From Paulinella micropora (Eukaryota > Cercozoa > Imbricatea > Euglyphida), in the NCBI GenBank assembly GCA_009731375.1, contig BJOX01000010.1, forward strand, positions 175,956-235,561: DNA of 59,606 bases. Reading direction: 5' to 3'. Positions 19,065-29,600 of this stretch are shown one piece after another (the first letter of the stretch is position 1; each line of letters opens with the position of its first letter). Both the position numbers and the translations under genes were made by a program. The notes under the pieces were generated by a model that did not search any database, was not told where the DNA came from, and saw only the letters and a program-made list of their open reading frames with translations.

Positions 19065-21542
19065 ATAGACAACCATTGGCCTTGCGAATTGACTCAAGGA
19101 GAGCAGTTCTTGACAAGGCAGTCAATGTCGAAAAGCTATGTTATCATCCAAAAGCATGGGAACGTGATATGAAGAAAGCAACCAGACAGCAGGCAATACA
19201 CGTATGGGCACAGATTCAACAAATGCCTCACTGGAAAATCAAAAAACGAATTGCGTCTATTGTCAGATCTCGACTTCTACGTTACCCAGAGATCCTCAAG
19301 AGCTCTAACTATACTATGAAAATGCTGTTCATAGAACACCTACCCAGAAAGGAGCTCAAAGCAATACCAGCAATCATTCTGCAACACGTCACCATGCCAC
19401 AACAAACACGGATGTCTATACTATCACTTGCAAAGATATTACAAAAGAACTCACCATCTATTGCGAAGACTTTGATAAACATTCACATGTGGATTGACGG
19501 TTTTGACTTTCAGTTTTTCGAACAACCTAAATGCTCGCCACTTTGCAAAAATGGAAAGCATTTCAGTTCGAGACTGAAAGACATGGAAGGAGAGATGGGA
19601 ATAGTAGGTAGACTACATGCATCCGCAATTCCCTCTCTCGACTGTGACAATGCGCAAAAAGAATTCTGGATCGGTGTCAAAAAGTATGTTGCCCAAATCT
19701 GTGACATCATTTTTGGTAAAAGGCCAAGTCAGGCTGATGGTCGGACCGACCGTTCCAAATTGACTGACATAATCAGCAACAAGATGCACAGATTCAGACA
19801 GAAAAACATGAATTGTTCACTATACTGCAATCCATGGGAACAACGAAAGCGGCAGGCAATATCAATTTACGAAATTTGCAAAATTTATGGGATAAAAACC
19901 AGCAAAATTTCGGAAAGCATACTGCAAATAAAAACCAAAGAATAAGTTGGAATACTTTACAATCAGCGAAACATTACATCGAAAAAAACAAACTGGTTGT
20001 AAAGGACCTCGACAAAAACAAAAACCAGTTGTGGGTAGAATGCCCTGTTATGCTATGGCAAAGGTTGAAACAAGAAGTGGTAGAATCCCCGTGTTTCAAA
20101 GCAGTCAGCATGACAAAACAACAGATTTTACGCAAGTACAGACACGAATACAATAAAAGAAATCTCGGTCGCTTTGCTCCGTTGAATAAGAAAAGGGAGG
20201 TCAACAAAGTTATGACATCTCCAAAGGACAAAGATCCGGAAAACAAAACACGATTAATTTGTATTCAGTCTCGCTCACAAGGTCGAAAGACACTAAAATA
20301 CGCGGCCAAAGCCTTAAACTTTCTCGTTATGCAAGTCACAAATACGTGCCAAACTTCAATCTCAATAAGCTTTCAGATCTCAAAGGAAAAACGAAAAAAG
20401 CCCAGACTTTGTTTCACTCGGAAATTAGAAAAGAATTTGAACGTCAAATTAAATGTTCAAGCTTTGTCATTTGATGTGAAACAAATGTTCACTTGGCTAG
20501 ATAACAAAGAGATCATCATGTCTATCCACTGGCTTTTCATGATTTTACGTCATTATGAAGCCACTGGAAAAAGAGGAAAGCTTAGAGAGGAAAAAATACA
20601 AGTGTCAAAAACGTTGCGACTTGATGTGAATGGAAGGATGAAACATGATGTAGGTTGGCACCATAGTGCCTCACGAGACGACTATGTCGTCTTCAGTTTT
20701 CAGGACTTACTCGACATAGTCGAGATGGATCTGAACAATACTTACTTTATGATGGGGAACGCTTGCTTTCAGCAAGTTAAAGGTTGCCCGTATCGGAGGC
20801 TATCTTTCTTCCCTATTGGCCCAAATAAAATATATTTTTGATGAGTTTAGATTTCTTACTGTACTACGTAGACAAAATCTATCTGAATTTGTATACGGCA
20901 TTCGACAGGTTGAGGATCTACTTTTTCTTCTTGTGACTCCATCAGACGACCAAACATTTTTAGAACGTCTGACACCCCACATACAGTCACCGTGGCAGGC
21001 ATCTAGAATATAAACACGCGCAACCCGTATACACGGGTGGTCTAGAGCTTGAGGAACAAGAAGTAGATGTTGACGAACGATTTTATAAACTTGTTTTTGC
21101 TGGGAGTGACTTAAGAATTGGTAAGACTGAGTTATATTTTGGCTTTCATTCTCGCCTGCATTTCAAAAAGTGGAAATTCTTGATTAGTAACGGTACAACA
21201 CCATATCCACGCCTCCCTCCATTATCGTCATACACTGACAAAAGAGTGAGAACGGCGACTATCAAAGGGATGCTTGGGATGTACAGAAATCAATCAACCA
21301 ATAATGAGGTGTTGGAGGAAGCAGTACATCAACTTCTTTTCGAATGCAGATATCTGAAATCTATTTTCAAAAAATCGTTAAGGCAACTATCATCAAGTTC
21401 TCCCCAAACATGGGCTACGATTTACCAAAAGTTCTGTCATAGAGAAAACAAAGTTGTCAGTCACTTTCGTCATCTTTTGACACAGTCTAACTCGAACAGC
21501 TTGGAACCAGTGGGCATTTTTAAAAGGCTGCTATGGCAGTAA
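19007..21542 (+). pseudogene. Linker and reverse transcriptase domain of ORF2, frame-broken
   Basis: Open from 19007 to 19945, then 19813-20841 in another frame, then 20816-21013, then 21030-21542. RT motifs: A, ALSFDVKQMFTWLD (about 20461); B, CFQQVKGCP joined by a one-base shift to GGYLSSLLAQI (about 20770-20830); C, QVEDLLFLL (about 20905), where the usual first catalytic Asp is Glu. A thumb-like region follows (KRVRTATIKGMLGMYRNQ). Motif B with N-TYF upstream resembles Penelope-like RTs. The stop codon TAA (21540-21542) lies inside the first 12 nt of the right terminal repeat. Confidence 0.75.
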
Positions 21543-21866
21543 CCCTGCCTCCATTTATTCTACTAGCCTCACCGGTGTACAAGCAAATAATTTTAACTTT
21601 AATAATATAAACTGACATGTGGAAGATAAATACACTTGACTTTCCACAAGTAATCAATGTCAAAAATAAGTACTATCGGTCAGGTCAACAACAAAAATAT
21701 AACAATCAGGCCGAGACCATTTCAAGTACTAAATATAAAAAATGAGCAGTTAGACTTTCAAGTTTTCGTTTTATTCATTGAAAGGCAAGAGGCGACCAGC
21801 TGTCCAAGTTGACAGCCTGACCCTCTGACTTACTAGCTACTGTATATTGTATTCAAGTTGTATTCA
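21531..21866 (+). repeat. Right direct terminal repeat (pLTR-like)
   Basis: Second copy of the 336-bp repeat. Its first codons end ORF2 (CTA TGG CAG TAA). An A-rich and G-rich run follows 75 bp downstream (21942-21977). Confidence 0.9.
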
Positions 21867-22440
21867 AGATAATTTTTCTTTTTCACTGTTCTCAATCGTC
21901 TCCGAGAACGGCGCAGTGATTAGTAACCTGACCTGATTTATTAAAAAAAAAAAAAATAAAAAAAGGGGGGGGGGGGGAATTTTCAAACACTAATCGGATT
22001 TTTGATTATATTAATATTATTCCTGAACGTATTATTTTTGAAAAAAACTCAAAAGTATAATATAATTTATTGAGATTAAATTCTAAGATGATTTATTAAC
22101 CTTCACTAACGAAAAGTTTTATGAGCTGCAGCTCTGCCGGATAATTTCTTGATTGCGAACTTAAATAAGTATTAATATTATTAATAATAATATTTTGAGT
22201 TTATGTTTTGATTAAATTTTAAGCAAAAGTAATGATGATATTTAAAAAAAAAACTTAAATAAAATATAAAAAATAAAATGCAAGTTGTATTTTTATCAAG
22301 TTACTGCAGATCAGGTCCATCCTCTGCTTTCATTCCACTTGCAGATATCGGTGGAATGTCAGCAAAACTGCAACAAGGATTTCTTTAGCAACAGGTCGCT
22401 CCAAGCTCCGAGGCTGCATCAAGGTCAAAACAAAACATTA
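21867..22440. other. AT-rich unique DNA, no gene seen
   Basis: Contains a poly-A/poly-G run at 21942-21977 and AT-rich sequence with no open frame of note. Confidence 0.6.
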
Positions 22441-22455
22441 CAAAACGATTAAAAC

Positions 22456-23369
22456 TTAGGCGAGAGCGCTACCTTGAGCTTTTGCTTGAAGTCCACAAAA
22501 CTTGAAGGCCACTGACAGTGCGCTTACCTTACCGAACACCCACTCAACTGCGATACGTGCATTAGACATTATATTACATGATTCAGAGTCCACGCAAGCT
22601 GTGCAGGCGTAAGGGGTATTAGTGGACCGGCAACGTAAGCCTCGGAACCATTGAAACCAAAAACAAGAAACCAATGTAAGCCTTATCAGCTAAGGCATGA
22701 AGGCCAACTTCTCGGAGGTAATAAAACCGCTCGGAGATGATTGTCGACTCCCGACCAGCGATGTATTAGTACTGACAAGTCATGTCTGCGCGCTGGAACC
22801 GGGCCGAAAAAGTGATAGATCAAACCATCTGGGCCTAAAAGAGACTGAAGGTGACTTCCAACCTGGTCAGTATAAGATAATTACAATAAACTCATACTAC
22901 TACGCATGAGGAACTGACATGTATAACTAAGGTAGTAGAAACGGGAGATCTTTCATTCTATGTACATGTTTTGATTGAAAAAATACAGCAAATGAACTGA
23001 TACGAGAAACAGGCCATGGCAATAGGAATGAAATGTGACCATGACACTTTTCGGGCCAATTAGTATAAATCCATCATCGCCCGAAGATTGGTCGCGTGGT
23101 TTGGTATATCTTAGCATCCAGAAATAAGCAGCAGTTCGGATCAGCACCTCGCACCACGACTTCAACGGCAGCAGCAAACTCGAGCCATCGATTTGCAGGA
23201 ACACGCCGCATGTAGCGGCCTCGGAGGCTCAGCAGGGAACCCCATCTTATGTACAGCCAGTCGACCTGCGGTTTGTGAGAATGCAACAACATATGGCAAA
23301 GAAACAAGAAGCAAAAAAAGCCTGAAACATATCTCTCTCTCTCTTTCTCTCTCACTCTCTCTCTCTTTT

Positions 23370-23422
<53 letters not shown>

Positions 23423-23424
23423 GA

Positions 23425-23463
<39 letters not shown>

Positions 23464-24125
23464 CGCCCCCCCCCCCCCCCCCNNNNNNNNNNNNNNNNNN
23501 NNNNNNNNNNNNNNNNNNNNNNNNNNNNNNNNNNNNNNNNNNNNNNNNNNNNNNNNNNNNNNNNNNNNNNNNNNNNNNNNNNNNNNNNNNNNNNNNNNNN
23601 NNNNNNNNNNNNNNNNNNNNNNNNNNNNNNNNNNNNNNNNNNNNNNNNNNNNNNNNNNNNNNNNNNNNNNNNNNNNNNNNNNNNNNNNNNNNNNNNNNNN
23701 NNNNNNNNNNNNNNNNNNNNNNNNNNNNNNNNNNNNNNNNNNNNNNNNNNNNNNNNNNNNNNNNNNNNNGGGGGGGAGGGGGCATGGGGATAATACTGCC
23801 TTTTTATAGCTGTCTCTGTCTTGTATATGTAAGCGTGTGTACATATGTATGTATGCATGTATGCATGCATGTATGTATGTATGTATGTATGTATGTATGC
23901 ATGTTTCTATATATCTATATATGTATATATGTATGGGGAAAATAATAGTATATTAGGGAAGACAGAAATGAGAGAAATACATTTGAAATCTTCGTGGCCA
24001 GTGCTGATAACCGCAGGTAGACGCAATGCGACAGCAAGCCGAATCACATCCTCGCGATGAAATCGAAACACAGAGTATGAAGGTAGATGTAAACGCTCCC
24101 ATTCGAAACGGTGTCGCGGTATCAA
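22456..24125 (-). pseudogene. PIF/Harbinger-type DDE transposase remnant
   Basis: Three minus-strand pieces in the right order. N-terminal, about 24125-23930: FRFHREDVIRLAVALRLP, the helical start typical of Harbinger transposases. Middle, 23300-23060: CCLFLDAKIYQTTRP with the first catalytic Asp. C-terminal, 22740-22456: HALADKAYIGF with the second Asp, then after a frameshift MSNARIAVEWVFGK with the catalytic Glu. The acid triad is recognisable, but the reading frame is broken, and (CT)n and a gap (23483-23769) sit inside. No terminal inverted repeats were found. These enzymes cut and paste DNA transposons. Confidence 0.65.
23330..23482. repeat. (CT)n tract up to a gap
   Basis: Pyrimidine array ending in poly-C at the N gap 23483-23769. 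It interrupts the Harbinger-like remnant. Confidence 0.9.
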
Positions 24126-24189
24126 GGGGCGCTCAAGAAATGCCTACCCGACATTATCAGCAGCAGGCATGAAGATTTCTAATGTATGA

Positions 24190-24262
24190 TTACCAATATT
24201 TGTCGGTTTGTGTTGTGGTTAAGCTATCAAGCATAATAGAGATATCATCAAAGTATCTCTCT
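24190..24262 (-). CDS. Candidate terminal exon, minus strand
   Basis: After the (GA)n tract (minus strand) a short frame reads YFDDISIMLDSLTTTQTDKY, W and TAA. It could end the gene whose exons lie at 24696-26548. The splice phase is uncertain. Confidence 0.3.
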
Positions 24263-24516
24263 CTCTCTCTCTCTGCCCTCCTCTCCTCGNNNNNNNNNNN
24301 NNNNNNNNNNNNNNNNNNNNNNNNNNNNNNNNNNNNNNNNNNNNNNNNNNNNNNNNNNNNNNNNNNNNNNNNNNNNNNNNNNNNNNNNNNNNNNNNNNNN
24401 NNNNNNNNNNNNNNNNNNNNNNNNNNNNCTCTCTCTCTCTCTCTCTCCCTCTCTCTCTCTCCCTCCCTCCCTCCCTCCCTCTCTCTCTTCTCTCTCTCTC
24501 TTTCACACACACTCTC

Positions 24517-24581
<65 letters not shown>

Positions 24582-24690
24582 GGACTCTCTTTAACACACA
24601 CACTCACACACTCCTCTCTCTCTCTCTCTTTCACACACACACACATACACACACTCTCTCTCTCTCTCTCTGTATCTCTCTCTCTCTCTC
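24262..24690. repeat. (CT)n tracts with (CA) interruptions and a gap
   Basis: Pyrimidine arrays on both sides of the 139-N gap at 24290-24428. They fill the intron between candidate minus-strand exons. Confidence 0.9.
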
Positions 24691-24695
24691 ATTAC

Positions 24696-24797
24696 CTCTC
24701 TTATCAGCGCATCCAGCAGGTCTTGCGGATACTCGTCCAAATTATTCATCAACAAAAGCGTCAGAAGTAAATGTACTACGCTCGGCATGCTGCTCAC
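24696..24797 (-). CDS. Candidate exon of an unidentified minus-strand gene
   Basis: On the minus strand it is bounded by TATGTAG and GTAATG and has 34 codons in phase 0 at both ends. It reads SMPSVVHLLLTLLLMNNLDE, then YPQDLLDALIRE, Leu-rich and helical in character. It joins in phase to the exon at 24964-25076. The family is not recognised. Confidence 0.5.
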
Positions 24798-24963
24798 CTA
24801 CATACACCAACCACAGATTGATAAGTGCGTAGCTAGGTAGATAGGTAGGTAGGTAGGTAGGTAGGTAGGCAGCAAATACATATATATGCACCATAGATTG
24901 ACAGGTAGGTAGCTCAAGAGATTGACAAGGTACAGCGAACTCACTGTGCCTGCGAGGAGGGAC

Positions 24964-25076
24964 CCAGAAGATAGTAGCACGGTAGGCAGCGAAGAGGACG
25001 AGGTACGCCCTGGTGGGGAGCCTCGCCAAATGTCTGAAAAGGATCCGGGGCAGATCAGGATGCTCGTAAAGGAGAG
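24964..25076 (-). CDS. Candidate exon, 5' part in a gap
   Basis: Minus strand, reads LLYEHPDLPRILFRHLARLP, then TRAYLVLFAAYRATIFW, and ends at GTCCCT in phase 0. An 88-N gap (25077-25164) cuts its start. The matching frame on the other side (25165-25220) reads ERELIESLRDHLNHPVD after a GAG acceptor. Together they suggest an all-helical protein. Confidence 0.45.
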
Positions 25077-25164
25077 NNNNNNNNNNNNNNNNNNNNNNNN
25101 NNNNNNNNNNNNNNNNNNNNNNNNNNNNNNNNNNNNNNNNNNNNNNNNNNNNNNNNNNNNNNNN

Positions 25165-25220
25165 ATCCACGGGATGGTTGAGGTGGTCCCTGAGGCTTTC
25201 GATGAGCTCGCGCTCCGAGC
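25165..25220 (-). CDS. Candidate exon start beyond the gap
   Basis: Minus strand, after TTTGTTGAG, reads SERELIESLRDHLNHPVD to the gap edge. Probably the 5' part of the exon 24964-25076. Confidence 0.4.
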
Positions 25221-25573
25221 CTCAACAAAGTGACGAGGCCACGGAGCTGACATGATCGCAGTGTGTTGCGTAAAAAAGCATCTGATATGGACGAAGAAGT
25301 GACTTGGAAGCCGGTCCGGCCAATCATTCGCATTCAAGTTCGCTTTTTTTACAACATAGAAATAAGCAAAGTTGTGTCTTTTATCACCTTGAGCCCAGGA
25401 AGAAGCTCGCACAGAGCTGAAACATCAAGATGCTTCAATACCTAGCATCCGGTCGGGTTCCTGGAAAGCAATCTGCCTGCAATGTTAATAGTTTTTTCAT
25501 TCCTGGCACTCAGCGACTTTCGCTGCAGCTGCTATGTCTCTCATTCATTCCGCGCGCTTGAAAAGCTTCACAG

Positions 25574-25768
25574 ACTAGCATCGATCCTGAGGCAGACCCC
25601 TGGGTAGCACTCTTGAAAGACTTTGAGTATGAAGTGCAAGTTAAACCGGTGCTTTCTCGTTTGCTCTGGGATGCGTACGTGACGCACTTTTACACTTTAC
25701 CCAGACCAATCCGTACACACACCAACGTTAACTCTGCACTGTTCAAACTCATTATAGGGGCTGTTTGA
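25574..25768 (+). CDS. Open fragment of unknown identity
   Basis: 64 codons open after CTTCACAG, ending in TGA. Composition is protein-like (DPWVALLKDFEYEVQVKPVL and on to LPRPIRTHTNVNSALFKLII). No family recognised; it may be an exon or a transposon fragment. Confidence 0.3.
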   Translation, partial: TSIDPEADPWVALLKDFEYEVQVKPVLSRLLWDAYVTHFYTLPRPIRTHTNVNSALFKLIIGAV

Positions 25769-25989
25769 TATGAAGAAGAAATTAGACGTTGCAGACATTG
25801 TTTTGAATGCATGCGTCACCTAACGGACCCGGAAGATGAGGATGAACCCTAACAACAATATCCCCACAGTGAACGGGCTGTATAAATTAATATTCAAGCC
25901 AGTAGTAGCGGACCGGCCCTATGAGATAACGGCGTCGGTAGAGCCATTACTTAGATCTAGCAAGTCATGTTACTTGGTGCTCTGCGCGC

Positions 25990-25995
<6 letters not shown>

Positions 25996-26045
<50 letters not shown>

Positions 26046-26100
26046 AAGTCTGAGAGAATAAATAAATAAATAAGTTCAAGTTCAAGTTCAAGTTTTTTAA
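25996..26100. repeat. (GA)n, (AAAT)n and (AAGTTC)n
   Basis: Three short tandem arrays in succession. The last, GTTCAAGTTCAAG, resembles the first half of the palindromic repeats that begin about 480 bp later. Confidence 0.85.
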
Positions 26101-26393
26101 TGTGCAGCAGATTGTTCCAAAAATAACTCTAAATCGTTTGCACAGGACCCGTGCGAGTCAAATGCCTGTGGTACTTGCATTTTAACTCCTCGATTTCGTG
26201 GTATTCACGTTCAAGGTTTGCAGCTTCCAACAGTGGTTTCAAGCGGGGGGCGCTGGATTAACGAATGATGACTGATCAAAAGTAAGCAGCATTTTGACTA
26301 AAAAAATACATAAGCAAGCGACCAGGTAACACGATATCGAGCTGGATGCTCATCTCATGTGTTGTATGATAACTGGAATCACCGCCCTAACTT

Positions 26394-26548
26394 TTGGTCA
26401 CTAGCTGCGCGCCGGACCCGCCAGTAGGTATGATCAGACTACCCAAGGTGAAGGACAGCGAGAATTCCTCTCGCTCCACTGAGACGTCTGCCTCTTTTTG
26501 TGTATCTTCCTCCTTGAACTTGTTGTTCGCCAGGAGATCTGTCACCCA
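26394..26548 (-). CDS. Candidate exon, minus strand
   Basis: Minus strand after GGTTTGTAG, open in phase 0: WVTDLLANNKFKEEDTQKEA, then DVSVEREEFSLSFTLGS and on to a stop at about 26394. An acidic linker followed by a beta-like stretch. The donor is not clear (several GT options). Function unknown. Confidence 0.35.
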
Positions 26549-26574
26549 CTACAAACCAGTTTATTCCTAAGTCA

Positions 26575-27160
26575 AAAATCAAGGAATACCTCGAGTTCAA
26601 GGTATTCCTTGAGTTCAAGGGATTCCTTTGGTATTTATTAAATTGATTTTCAAAGTATTCTCTATGTTGGCAAGGTTTACTTGAAATTTTAATAAGTATA
26701 CGACAATTTTCACTAAGTTTCTAGATGGCAAGAAAAAAAAAGAAAAAACACTCTAAAAATTCAATGTATTCCTTGACGCTAAAATTCAAGGTATTCCTTG
26801 AATTTAGCGTCAAGGAATACTTTGAATTTGAATTAAAGGTATACCTTGATTTAGCGTCAAGGAATACCTTGACTTTAATCCAAGGTATACCTTGACTTTA
26901 AAGTCATGGTATACCTTGACGCTAAATTCAAGGTATACCTTGGATTTAGAGTCAAGGTATACCTTGACTTTGGAGTCGAGGTATACCTCATCAAGGTATA
27001 CCTGGACTCCAAATTCAAGGTATACTTTGACACTAAATCCAAGGTATACCTTGAACTTAAGTCAAGGTATATCTTGACTTTAAAGTCAAGGTATACCTTG
27101 ATTTTAAAGTCAAGGTATACTTTGAATTTAAAGTCAATGTATTCCTTAGAGAGAGCGGTG
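26575..27160. repeat. Palindromic TCAAGGTATACCTTGA repeat block 1
   Basis: About 22 tandem-like units of a 16-bp perfect or near-perfect palindrome (AAGGTATACCTT core, with TATTCC variants), spaced by TTTAAAGTC or TAAATTC. Similar blocks lie at 28905-29020, 30060-30210, 30990-31055, 32620-32745 and 34435-34635. They seem to fill introns or spacers of the minus-strand block. The family is unknown to me. Confidence 0.85.
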
Positions 27161-27285
27161 TATAGAGAGAAAGATAGAGACAGAGAGAGAGAGATAGAAA
27201 GAGATGCAGAGAGAGACAGAGAGAGAAAGACAGAGAGAGAAAGAGAGAGAGAGAAAGAGAGAGAGAGAGAAAGAGAGAGATTAAC
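27160..27285. repeat. (GA)n tract
   Basis: GAGA array with CAGA and TAGA interruptions, between palindromic units. Confidence 0.9.
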
Positions 27286-27384
27286 GCTAAGTTCAATGTA
27301 TGACTTGACTCTAACTTCAAGGTTTTGTTGACTTAGTTTCTAAGTCAAGAAAACCTTGAAGTTAGAGTCAGGGAATACCTACTT

Positions 27385-27910
27385 TTACGCATTTCCCAAA
27401 ACTTTATTGGACGGCGGCCTACTACGCTTTCCCTTTGCCATAGCCGACGGGGCATTCCCTGCTTCTGTTCCCTTTTCTGCCGAGTTCTCAGACACTTCTA
27501 AGATAACATAACTAGGCTTGTTTGTTCTTCGTCCCCGCTTGCTTGCTTCTTTAAGTTTGTGTTCCCCCTTTTTTTCTACCTTTTCTTGGCATCTGCCCCT
27601 GCCAGATTGTGCTTCCTTTCGTCCACCAGACAAAATCTTGAAAATAAGTTCGCGCCAGAATTAGGAGATGCGATTTTCCAAGGTCTAGTTGCTCACTATA
27701 AACTAATTCATCCAGTAGCCCATATTCGCGGCCTGCCTCATAACGTGCTGGTCTCAAAGCCTTTAGTTCATATTTCTTGTCCGTCCACGTTTCCAACTGC
27801 TTGACTGAAACGACAAGCTCTTCCGCACCCAAAAATTCATCTGGCGCCTCATCTATCTGATTGCTTTCTTTACCATCACATTCCACAGTCAATAACAGCC
27901 CTGGGCGCAC
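27385..27910 (-). pseudogene. Unknown basic C-terminal protein region, frame-broken
   Basis: Two minus-strand frames overlap around 27600. The first reads TVECDGKESNQIDEAPDEFL, then KKYELKALRPARYEAGREYG and a hydrophobic end. The second reads a Lys/Arg-rich tail (EKVEKKGEHKLKEASKRGRR) to a stop at 27385. A one-base shift would join them. It follows the DOT1-like region on the same strand and may be its C-terminal extension or a separate gene. Not recognised. Confidence 0.4.
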
Positions 27911-28019
27911 GCCCTCCAGTCACGGCACTCGATAAAACTACTACCACACATGCAAGTTCAATTAGTAGCGCATCTCGGATGCATCACACTTCAAACTTGA
28001 CATACGAGTCAAGCTTTTA

Positions 28020-28814
28020 TTATTTCAGTCTTTTCCAACACACCAGAACAAATTCTTCCGAACCTGAACTACGTGCAATGGTCAAACGCGGTCTGTATAT
28101 ATGCAAAGTGAAACCTGCCTGTTCAAGCATCGAAAATGCAAGCATATGCCCTTGAGGCCGCTTGCTCTCATCTGCTACCAGGATATATTTGATCTGTGGA
28201 CATGTGCGTATGAAATGCAACACTACTTCCTTGTGCACTGCCTGCCAAGCTGTCCAGAATAGAAACACCACCACGTTGCCGTGCCATCTGTATTTTTGAA
28301 GTAACGCTCCAAATCAACAGCGTTCTGTGCTCTAGCATTCCACCACACCACAGGATCTTGTTGAGTCCACAACTCTGCATGTCCACTTTCTTGGCGCACA
28401 ACACTAGCCCAATTTCAAAATCCATTCCCTAGAACGATCGTTTTGCTCCAAACCCGTCACGCGTCCATACCCAAAAACCGTGGCTGCGAGAAGAACGTTC
28501 CCGACTCCACAACCTATGTCCCAAAACATGTAATCTGCCCTTTCGCAATACGGTACCACATTCACTGCTGATAATACTCCTGTCATGCTTAGAGTTCCCC
28601 CTATTCCCTTTTCAGCAATGTCTAGGAGGTCGACACTGTTTTTGAATGCACCATAAATCGCCAAGACATCGGACACAGCCCAATTTCTTGGGTCAGGTTG
28701 TGCCATAAACAGGGGGCATAACGCGTTGCCAGCTCTACACTTTGACTGCGTAAAGAAATTTACACTATCACAACCTGTCACCTCACACCTCCAGGGCGGC
28801 AGCCTTTTTACCAA
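28020..28814 (-). pseudogene. DOT1-like SAM-dependent methyltransferase region, frame-broken
   Basis: Minus strand. First a RanBP2-type zinc-finger-like start (WRCEVTGCDSVNFFTQSKC, with the last Cys missing), then FWDIGCGVGNVLLAATVFGY and GLEQN. This is the SAM-binding D-x-G-x-G-x-G-N motif and acidic loop as in DOT1 histone H3 lysine methyltransferases. A shift to another frame gives QQDPVVWWNARAQNAVDLER (the D-V-x-W-x-N motif), and a third frame gives KEVVLHFIRTCPQIKYILVA to the stop at 28020. Two frameshifts (near 28420 and 28270) break it, so it is a pseudogene or carries assembly errors. Class assignment is fairly secure, the DOT1 label less so. Confidence 0.6.
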
Positions 28815-28904
28815 TTAATGTTGTTGACATCGCCTACCACCAGGTAGGCATGCAAACAACTTTGCGGACTAGTGTACATGTGCTCATCGATTGTAGAAAA
28901 AAAG

Positions 28905-29020
28905 CCAAGGAATACCTTAAAAAAACCAAGGTATGCCTTAAACAGTCAAGGTATACCTTGACAAGTCAGGGTATACCTTGAAAAGTCAGGGTATACCTTG
29001 AAAAGTCAGGGTATGCATTG
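28905..29020. repeat. Palindromic repeat block 2
   Basis: Five units of the AAGGTATACCTT family separated by AAAAGTCAG, between the DOT1-like and SET-like regions. Confidence 0.85.
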
Positions 29021-29059
29021 AACTTTGCTGAGGAGAGAGAGACACAGAGATATATATTT

Positions 29060-29600
29060 TTTTAATGGGATTATACAGTTCCAAACCAGGGATCCTACTT
29101 CCTGTCCGATATTCCGCATCCACTGTAAGCACTTCTTGCCGTAGTGAATGATTATGTGTTGACTGAAAAAAATGTTTTCGATAGACCGAATTAAAACAAG
29201 AGCTCCATCATTCTCTATTGCTGCTTCACAATTGGGCCGCAAACTATGCTGGGCAAATCCCCCACCCTCCCGATACAGAGCTTCATGTAGAACTTCATGA
29301 CTCTTGTTGCGAGCAGCTAAGAGTCTCCCCCTCACTTTGTCAGTGAACACTAATTTTCTTCCCTTGCCCACTTCTATGGCTCGTGCGTGCTTCTCTTCCT
29401 CCGACAAACCGAGTCGCTCTTTACATACTCACCCCCATAGGCCATGATGACAGTCCTAGGGTAGCGGATCCAGTGCCACACCGTAAAAACCCCTCCCGTC
29501 CTGGATGTCGACCAGGGACAAAAATCCCGCATCGGAACCCACAGCGCAACGCACCCTTTTTTCTTCCTGCGTTTCGTGAGCTTTCTCATACTCTATTGAA
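29060..29600 (-). pseudogene. SET-domain-like methyltransferase fragment, frame-broken
   Basis: Minus strand. Three frames carry successive SET features: DGRGFYGVALDPLP, then RTVIMAYGGEYV, then LGLSEEEKHARAIEVGKGRK and GGGFAQHSLRPNCEA-IENDG with LIRSIENIFF and IIHYGKK. They correspond to the GxG start, the Y-x-GE strand, the (N)HSxxPNC motif and the final YG of SET lysine methyltransferases. The Cys of HSC is Leu here, and two one-base shifts break the frame. Probably decayed. It lies directly upstream (minus strand) of the DOT1-like region. Confidence 0.5.

Larger units (their letters stand above)
16246..21866 (+). mobile_element. Penelope-like retroelement, GIY-YIG then RT, decayed
   Basis: A 5.6-kb element bounded by two 336-bp direct repeats. 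Inside, in order: a short basic ORF, a gag-like ORF1, a GIY-YIG endonuclease and a reverse transcriptase. Known Penelope-like elements carry RT plus GIY-YIG and often pseudo-LTRs. A clade with the nuclease before the RT has been described (Chlamys/Naiad), and that order is seen here. There is no PBS, TG...CA end, integrase or RNase H, so it is not an ordinary LTR retrotransposon. At least six frame changes make it a dead copy. No target-site duplication or hammerhead ribozyme core is visible. Confidence 0.8.

Noticed and set aside
16246-21866. Reading the 336-bp repeats as retroviral-type LTRs
   Set aside because: No TG start, no primer-binding site after the left repeat, no integrase, RNase H or protease; GIY-YIG and the RT motifs point to a Penelope-like element.
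22697-22909. Plus-strand open frame of 70 codons
   Set aside because: Its start is antisense to the Harbinger-like transposase piece, which carries clear family motifs; no motif was found in the plus reading.
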